Below are positions 59,362 to 64,000 of a stretch of 64,000 bases of DNA, in pieces. The stretch is from NCBI GenBank assembly GCA_004172935.1, contig SDZD01000011.1, positions 62,001 through 126,000 on the forward strand, written 5' to 3'. This stretch comes from a bacterium (lineage in GTDB: Bacteria > Armatimonadota > Abditibacteriia > Abditibacteriales > Abditibacteriaceae). Positions within the stretch are counted from its first letter, which is position 1. The number at the start of each line of letters is the position of its first letter. The position numbers and the translations under genes were made by a program. The notes beneath the pieces are model-generated. The model was not told the origin of the DNA, searched no databases, and saw nothing but the letters and a program-made list of their open reading frames with translations.

Positions 59362-60327
59362 GTGCCCCTGCCCGCCGTTTCATCGCCGCATCCGCTCCAT
59401 AACGCCGTCTGCTGGCAGATGGGCGAGGCACTGCGTTGTGCCATTCACAGCGACGATGCGGAAATCCTCGACTACGCCGCGCATGTAGTTGTCGCGACGC
59501 CGGCACCTAACGGCACCGAACAACAAGCCGCCGACCTCAGTTGGCGCATCGAACAGCCTAACGGCCATGATTCGTGGCACGCCCAGCCGCTCACCGATTC
59601 GACTCCCTCATTTCAAGCCGAGACACTGCCCGAACTGCTGACCGCCATCGAATACGGGGCGTTGCAGTTGCTTCTGTCGTGTGGCACCGAGTCGTTTTTC
59701 TCGCTGCACGCAGCTCTGCTCACTAAAAACGGGCGCTCGGTCGTCATCGTTGGCCCCAAGGAAGCGGGCAAATCGACCCTGGCCTGTGCGCTGTGGGCGC
59801 AACGCGGCTGGACACTACGCGGCGACGACAGCGCGCTCGTCGATACAGAGAATAAAACTCGCCCAGCCCCACGCCGTGTTTCGCTGCGAAACGGTAGCCG
59901 TCCCTTGCTTGGCGAAGAGCTATGGAATCGCCTCGGTGGCCTCCCATCGACTTATCCTACCGCACAGGGCCTGCTGTTTCATCCACACGAACTCGAAAAC
60001 CGGGGGGAGCCTGAAACGGCTTATCAACCCTCGGCAGTCTTCTTTCTGGCACGGCGCGAATCGACTGCCACCAATGCCGAGGCAGTCGCCATCACTCCCG
60101 CTCTCGCGGCTTTGGCGCTCCTCCCCTACTCCACATTTTTGCTGCCGCGCGGCGAACAGTTGCTGTGCCCCGCGCGCGTTGATTGGGGCGCCTCTTTGCC
60201 GCGCCTCACCGCTTTCGCGGCGCGCGTCCCGATGTTCGATTTAGGACGCGGGCCGTTGGATGCCATGACGCGCGAAGTCGAACGCCTTGTCTTTCATGCA
60301 AACCCTATCGCCACCTCCATTTCGTGA
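59362..60327 (+). CDS. HPr-kinase-like P-loop protein of the RiPP cluster
   Basis: 321 aa. The C-terminal half has the HPr serine kinase P-loop VVIVGPKEAGKSTLACALWA (Walker A) and GWTLRGDDSALVDTEN (the metal-binding GDD). The N-terminal half is family-specific. HPr-kinase homologues appear in several lasso and related RiPP clusters, where at least one (in paeninodin-type systems) phosphorylates the precursor's C-terminal Ser. Precursors 1 and 3 here have Ser in the tail (PTSSPKP, PTSGQ), precursor 2 has LSQ. Its end overlaps the start of the radical SAM gene by 32 bp. Confidence 0.85.
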   Translation: MPLPAVSSPHPLHNAVCWQMGEALRCAIHSDDAEILDYAAHVVVATPAPNGTEQQAADLSWRIEQPNGHDSWHAQPLTDSTPSFQAETLPELLTAIEYGALQLLLSCGTESFFSLHAALLTKNGRSVVIVGPKEAGKSTLACALWAQRGWTLRGDDSALVDTENKTRPAPRRVSLRNGSRPLLGEELWNRLGGLPSTYPTAQGLLFHPHELENRGEPETAYQPSAVFFLARRESTATNAEAVAITPALAALALLPYSTFLLPRGEQLLCPARVDWGASLPRLTAFAARVPMFDLGRGPLDAMTREVERLVFHANPIATSIS

Positions 60328-62590
60328 CGGCGCCGCCGTTATCCCGCTGCATTCGCTTCAGCCCACTTCCTGCTCTACGGGTAATTGCAGTAGCGGCTTG
60401 GCTTTAATGCCCGATGACGACGCTCCCTGCGGCGGCTCGATGGCGCTTATGCTGACGCGCCGCTGCAACATGCAATGCGGCCACTGTAGCGTCGAAAGCG
60501 GGCCTCATGTCAAAGGCGAACCTACACGCGAGGAGTTGCTGCAAAGAATCCATGATGCCGCGCAAAATGGCATCATGGGCATTCTCGTGACGGGTGGCGA
60601 AGCAATGCTGCGCCCAGCACTAGTGCTGGAGTTGCTACGGGAATGCAAGAAACTCGGAATTCCCACCGCTATGACCAGCAACGGTTCCTGGGGACGCGAC
60701 GCACGCAAGGCCGAAAGGACGTTGACCGAACTGCGCGAGGCAGGACTGGGAAGCCTGACGATTTCTTTTGACCGCTACCACGCCGAGTTTCAGGGGCCAC
60801 AAGCAGTCGAGAACATCGCGCGCGCCGCGCAGAAGGCCAACTTCACCATGCGCGTTTCGGTGACACGCGAGCAGGACGACGAGGACATGGCTGCCCTGGT
60901 GGCTCCCTTTGATGCTTTCCCCAACGTGCAACTGCGCTTTTATGATGTTCAACCCGTAGGACGCGCGCGCAAGTTGGAAGGTACGCTGCGCGCCGAAACG
61001 GGCGGCTTCTGCAATGCCTGTGGCACCCCGGCGATGACCGACGATGGGCGCATAACAGCGTGCAATGGCCCCGCCTACTTCTCGCCTGCATATTCGCCTT
61101 TGGTTGTTGGAGATACACGCGAAGAGTCGATGCAAACCCTGTTGGCACGCCACAACAGCGACCCGATTCTGGAGACTATCCGCACCTTCGGCCCCGAATA
61201 CCTCAAGCGCGAACTGCAATCGTTGCCCGGCTTCGAGGATTTTGGACGCGCATCCTACGCGGGCATGTGCGATTTGTGCCTGCACGTCAATTCCAATGAA
61301 AAAGCCGTTGAGGCTTTGCACACCCACCTCTCGCAACCCCGCCTTGTGGCACTGAGGATGGCTGCGAAGCGCGTCATTGAGGGGGAACGTTGCATGACGT
61401 GGAATCTCGATGCCGTGAATGGCCTCGCCGCCTATCGCGTTTTTCTGCGCGCTGCCCTCGATCCGGTACACACATGGGAAAATGACGCCAAGGCCATTTT
61501 AGGCAGGGCCGACTTCGACTGGCACCATCAGGAAATGCATCTGGCTCAGTGCGGGTTGGCGGGACCACTACAAAAAGCCTTCTCGACGGTGCAAATGAAG
61601 CGCTGGGCGCCCGCATTTTTCCAGACCCGTCTGCGCGATCAAGCGCGCATCGACACTCTGCGTTCGCTGGTGCAGCGCGAGGCGATGCGTCGTCTCTCCG
61701 ATGTACTCGGCGAAGTCGGCGGGCGTGGTGTGTTACTCAAAGGCAGTGGCATGGCCGCCTTTGAAATGGAAACGCCGCCCCATCAGATAAGCCGCGCCAG
61801 TTGTGATGTCGATATTCACATCGCGCCCAAATACGCCGCCAAGGTGCGGGCGAGGTTGTTACAGTTGGGCTGGAAATCGGAAGTTGCCGAAGGGGCAATT
61901 GAGCAAAACGACGGCGAACACCATCACCAGTTGGGTGGACTGCGCTTCGAGGGTGTGCTGGTCGAAATCCACCAGACACTGTTGCCGTCTTACTGCGGCT
62001 TGCCCGAACGCGACATCATCGCGAAGGCGCGCCCACTGCAAGACCCATCAATGGCGAATCTTTCGATTCTTAGTCCCGAAGGTATGCTGCTGCACTCGGT
62101 GATGCACGGCACGAAACACCTGTTCTCACACTATCTGAAAACAGCATGGGATATGGAGTGGGTGGCGCGCCGCTTCCCCGACCTCGACTGGGACTTGTTG
62201 GCGAAGTGGGCTAACAGCAGCGGAATGAGGCGCGGCTTTTGGGTTCCTATAACCCTGCTCACACAGGAGTTCGGCCTCTCTATTCCCGCTGAGTTCGTGA
62301 AGCGCGCTCTCAGTGATCGCCATGAGCGGCGTTTAGAGGATTTCGCGCGCAAATACCTGCTGCGCTCTACCCGCTTCGATTTCGACAACAACCCCTGGAT
62401 ACGCCGCATGGTGCAACTGTGGTTCTGCGACTCGATGTTGCATCGCGCCCGCACTCTGGGAGGCTTTCTTTTTGGGCGCTCGTCACGCGAGTTCCGCCAA
62501 CGTCGGGGGCTTGAAAAATCTGAACTGCGTTTCCTTTCGCCTAAAAAGCTCCGCCAAATATGGGCCAGTTGGCGCAAGTTGGCTCAGTAG
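60296..62590 (+). CDS. Radical SAM/SPASM-like enzyme fused to a nucleotidyltransferase-like domain
   Basis: 764 aa from ATG 60296 (a TTG at 60287 and an ATG at 60407 are alternatives). Radical SAM cluster motif TRRCNMQCGHC (Cys57, Cys61, Cys64), then GILVTGGEAMLRP (GGE motif). Later cysteines GFCNACGTPAMTDDGRITAC and YAGMCDLCLHV fit a SPASM-like or twitch auxiliary Fe-S site. From about residue 470 a second domain has GVLLKGSGMAAFEMET and ISRASCDVDIHIAP, the K-G and D-x-D of the nucleotidyltransferase family often found beside HPr-kinase-like genes in RiPP clusters. Predicted to modify the three precursor peptides; product unknown. Confidence 0.85.
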   Translation: MQTLSPPPFRDGAAVIPLHSLQPTSCSTGNCSSGLALMPDDDAPCGGSMALMLTRRCNMQCGHCSVESGPHVKGEPTREELLQRIHDAAQNGIMGILVTGGEAMLRPALVLELLRECKKLGIPTAMTSNGSWGRDARKAERTLTELREAGLGSLTISFDRYHAEFQGPQAVENIARAAQKANFTMRVSVTREQDDEDMAALVAPFDAFPNVQLRFYDVQPVGRARKLEGTLRAETGGFCNACGTPAMTDDGRITACNGPAYFSPAYSPLVVGDTREESMQTLLARHNSDPILETIRTFGPEYLKRELQSLPGFEDFGRASYAGMCDLCLHVNSNEKAVEALHTHLSQPRLVALRMAAKRVIEGERCMTWNLDAVNGLAAYRVFLRAALDPVHTWENDAKAILGRADFDWHHQEMHLAQCGLAGPLQKAFSTVQMKRWAPAFFQTRLRDQARIDTLRSLVQREAMRRLSDVLGEVGGRGVLLKGSGMAAFEMETPPHQISRASCDVDIHIAPKYAAKVRARLLQLGWKSEVAEGAIEQNDGEHHHQLGGLRFEGVLVEIHQTLLPSYCGLPERDIIAKARPLQDPSMANLSILSPEGMLLHSVMHGTKHLFSHYLKTAWDMEWVARRFPDLDWDLLAKWANSSGMRRGFWVPITLLTQEFGLSIPAEFVKRALSDRHERRLEDFARKYLLRSTRFDFDNNPWIRRMVQLWFCDSMLHRARTLGGFLFGRSSREFRQRRGLEKSELRFLSPKKLRQIWASWRKLAQ

Positions 62591-62600
62591 GCGCGCAACG

Positions 62601-62630
62601 CGAATGGCCCCCCATATGGGGGGCCATTCG
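62601..62630. terminator. Perfect 30-bp palindrome between the radical SAM and mntR genes
   Basis: CGAATGGCCCCCCAT and its exact complement, no loop, GC-rich. It lies between convergent genes and can end both transcripts, although no clear U-run follows. It could also be a DNA-binding site. Confidence 0.6.
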
Positions 62631-62655
62631 CCATTGAATACGGGTGTAAGAAAAT

Positions 62656-63396
62656 TTAGGGGGTATTGGAATGGTCTTCGTGGCGAACCCAGACGCCTCG
62701 CGCTGGGGCATGGCCCAACACACGCCCGTCCCCCACTCCTGACTTCAAATGGATGACGCCCTCAACTTTCTCGTTGCGCTCGATGAAGAGGCGGGAGCCG
62801 GGGCGCACACCCAACGATTCGAGGTGTCGTAGGGTGGCTCCATCCTCGTCTGCGACTTGAACGACTATGAAATAAGCCCCGGCCTTCGCTTCACACAGGC
62901 AAAGCGAACCTTCATCGCGTGGGAAGGTGCCTTCGCGCGAAGGAATCGGCGCTCCATGCGGGTCGCGCGTGGGGTGGCCAAGCTTATCCATCATCAGTTG
63001 CTCGACCTCTTCGCTTAGCACATGCTCCCAGCGCTCGGCCTCATCGTGGACTTTATCCCACGAGAGTCCCAGCACTTCGGCCAGAAAGGTTTCGATGATA
63101 CGGTGGTGCCGCACAACCTCTAGCGCCATCTTCTCGCCGGTTTCGCTCAGTTCCAAACCACGATAAGGCGTGTGATGGGCAAGCCCCATGCTCGCCAGCT
63201 TTTTCGCCATGTTGGTGGCACTGGCTGGGGCGACTCGCAGGGAGTCGGCGAGCGCCTGTGTCGTGACGACGCCCTCCGCCCCCTGCTCGGAGCGAAGGGC
63301 GTAAATCGCCTTCAAATAATCTTCGACGGCGGGCGAAAGTGGCGCCCGTCCTAGCGGCCCCAGGGAGGGGGAAGCCGCTTCGGCATCTTTTGTCAC
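62656..63396 (-). CDS. mntR: DtxR/MntR-family metalloregulator
   Basis: 246 aa from a GTG at 63396 that overlaps the transporter stop (GTGA); the frame is open further but inside the transporter gene. Seen: SPAVEDYLKAIYALRSEQGA and TTQALADSLRVAPASATNMA (HTH), KLASMGLAHHTPYRGLELSE, the dimerisation/metal-binding helix VVRHHRIIETFLAEVLGLSW and HDEAERWEHVLSEEVEQLM (His/Glu ligands), and a C-terminal FeoA-like SH3 domain. Full-length DtxR type, 246 aa. It responds to manganese or iron and most likely controls the coupled NRAMP transporter. Confidence 0.93.
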   Translation of the reverse strand: MTKDAEAASPSLGPLGRAPLSPAVEDYLKAIYALRSEQGAEGVVTTQALADSLRVAPASATNMAKKLASMGLAHHTPYRGLELSETGEKMALEVVRHHRIIETFLAEVLGLSWDKVHDEAERWEHVLSEEVEQLMMDKLGHPTRDPHGAPIPSREGTFPRDEGSLCLCEAKAGAYFIVVQVADEDGATLRHLESLGVRPGSRLFIERNEKVEGVIHLKSGVGDGRVLGHAPARGVWVRHEDHSNTP

Positions 63397-64000
63397 GTCA
63401 AAACCTCGCGCAGAGTCTGGTACAGCAAATACACGTTTAATCCTGAAATGGTGGAGGCAATAGCATAACCAACCCACTTAGCCAGCGGCTTCGAAACAAA
63501 TTCACCCATCTTTCCTTTATCGCTGGTGAACATGACCAATGGGAAGATTGCGAAGGGCAATTGCATCGTCAGAACAACTTGCGACAACACCAAAAGGCCC
63601 GTCGTGTTTTTGCCGCCCGACACATGAATCATGACCAAAGCCGGAATGATCGCCAGGCCACGCGAAATCACGCGACGCAACAAGGGTGGCACTTTGATAT
63701 TCAAGAAACCTTCCATCACGATCTGCCCGGCGAGGGTGCCTGTGATGGTGGAGCTTTGGCCCGACGCCAGCAAAGCGACAGCGAAAGCAGTCGCCGCGAC
63801 AGGAGCGCCCAATAGAGGAGCTAAAAGCGAGTGGGCGTCGGCGATGTCGCTAACATCGGTGCGGCCCACGGCATGGAATGTGGCAGCCGCAACAACCAGA
63901 ATGGCCGCGTTCACGAAGAAGGCTGCTCCAAGGCTGAGGACGGTATCGAGCGTGTTCCACTTGATGGCGTCGGCCTTGTCATCATTCGATTTCCCGATGC
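63393..64000 (-). CDS. mntH: NRAMP-family manganese/iron transporter, 3' part
   Basis: The gene enters from beyond the right edge of the window; its last 202 codons are seen. Visible part starts with IGKSNDDKADAIKWNTLDTV (loop), then transmembrane helices LGAAFFVNAAILVVAAATFH, ATAFAVALLASGQSSTITGT (the NRAMP G-Q-S-S-T-I-T-G-T motif, equivalent to the conserved consensus transport motif) and LAGQIVMEGFLNIKVPPLLR. FPLVMFTSDKGKMGEFV lies near the C-terminus. Divalent-metal/proton symporter in the inner membrane. It is upstream in the mntH-mntR operon. Confidence 0.95.
   Translation of the reverse strand, partial: IGKSNDDKADAIKWNTLDTVLSLGAAFFVNAAILVVAAATFHAVGRTDVSDIADAHSLLAPLLGAPVAATAFAVALLASGQSSTITGTLAGQIVMEGFLNIKVPPLLRRVISRGLAIIPALVMIHVSGGKNTTGLLVLSQVVLTMQLPFAIFPLVMFTSDKGKMGEFVSKPLAKWVGYAIASTISGLNVYLLYQTLREVLT

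Overview
The window looks like part of a chromosome of a Gram-negative-type bacterium of the Armatimonadota/Abditibacteriota area. This is an inference from gene content, not from a marker tree. The supporting content is a UBact-type ubiquitin-like modifier with a 20S proteasome and a PafA-type ligase, two DUF1559-like type IV pseudopilins, a Tad-type secretin with CpaB and CpaE, a CcmE/CcmF cytochrome c system, a DsbD and several Tat-exported ferritin-like proteins. No phage, plasmid or insertion-sequence transposase gene was seen. Hairpin repeats and two MITE-like inverted-repeat elements sit between genes.

Layout. 1-2.1 kb: mraZ-rsmH (minus) behind five 10-bp-spaced repeats that look like a MraZ operator, then a hairpin-rich intergenic stretch. 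2.8-6.6 kb: a secreted beta-propeller protein, an SdpI-like protein, a deoxyhypusine-synthase-like protein and a YhcG/DUF1016 nuclease gene broken by one in-frame TGA. 6.6-8.1 kb: a pseudopilin gene downstream of a cobalamin riboswitch. 8.1-14.8 kb (all minus): the UBact-proteasome locus, in transcription order UBact, prcB, a carbonic-anhydrase-like protein, prcA, two msrA paralogues, three tiny membrane proteins and pafA. 14.9-21.4 kb: a tandem GT87 pair, then a MarR-EmrA-EmrB drug efflux operon. 21.4-28.4 kb: a GH43 glycosidase, a YedK/HMCES-type protein, ThuA, a flippase and rhamnulokinase. 28.4-33.3 kb: a cytochrome c maturation operon (ccmE, ccmF, two accessory genes) and a TraR/DksA-like gene. 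33.5-38.1 kb: two small membrane proteins, a CHASE3-like histidine kinase and DsbD. 38.3-41.3 kb: four consecutive ferritin-like proteins. 41.3-44.3 kb: zwf, pgl and a nucleoside-deoxyribosyltransferase-like gene, with a long RNA hairpin between zwf and pgl. 44.5-55.4 kb: a LURP-one protein, Tad genes cpaB-secretin-cpaE, a CorC/HlyC protein, a GYF-domain protein, and a second pseudopilin coupled to a PDLTG-repeat protein. 55.65 kb: tRNA-Thr(CGU) with a bulged D-stem. 55.9-58.2 kb: a modular GH10 xylanase. 58.3-62.6 kb: a putative RiPP cluster. 62.6-64 kb: mntR and the end of an NRAMP transporter gene.

The most novel-looking system is the RiPP cluster at 58.3-62.6 kb. Three short precursor genes, none longer than 56 codons, share a YEAPxIESVLT leader and a LEREVHYAG block. 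They are followed by a PqqD-like recognition protein, an HPr-kinase-like protein and a radical SAM enzyme fused to a nucleotidyltransferase-like domain. The leader has the YxxPxI signature used by lasso-peptide recognition elements, yet no lasso cyclase or protease is next to it. The second highlight is the UBact-proteasome locus, which carries a carbonic-anhydrase-like gene between prcB and prcA and methionine sulfoxide reductases between prcA and pafA, suggesting a link between targeted proteolysis and oxidative protein damage.
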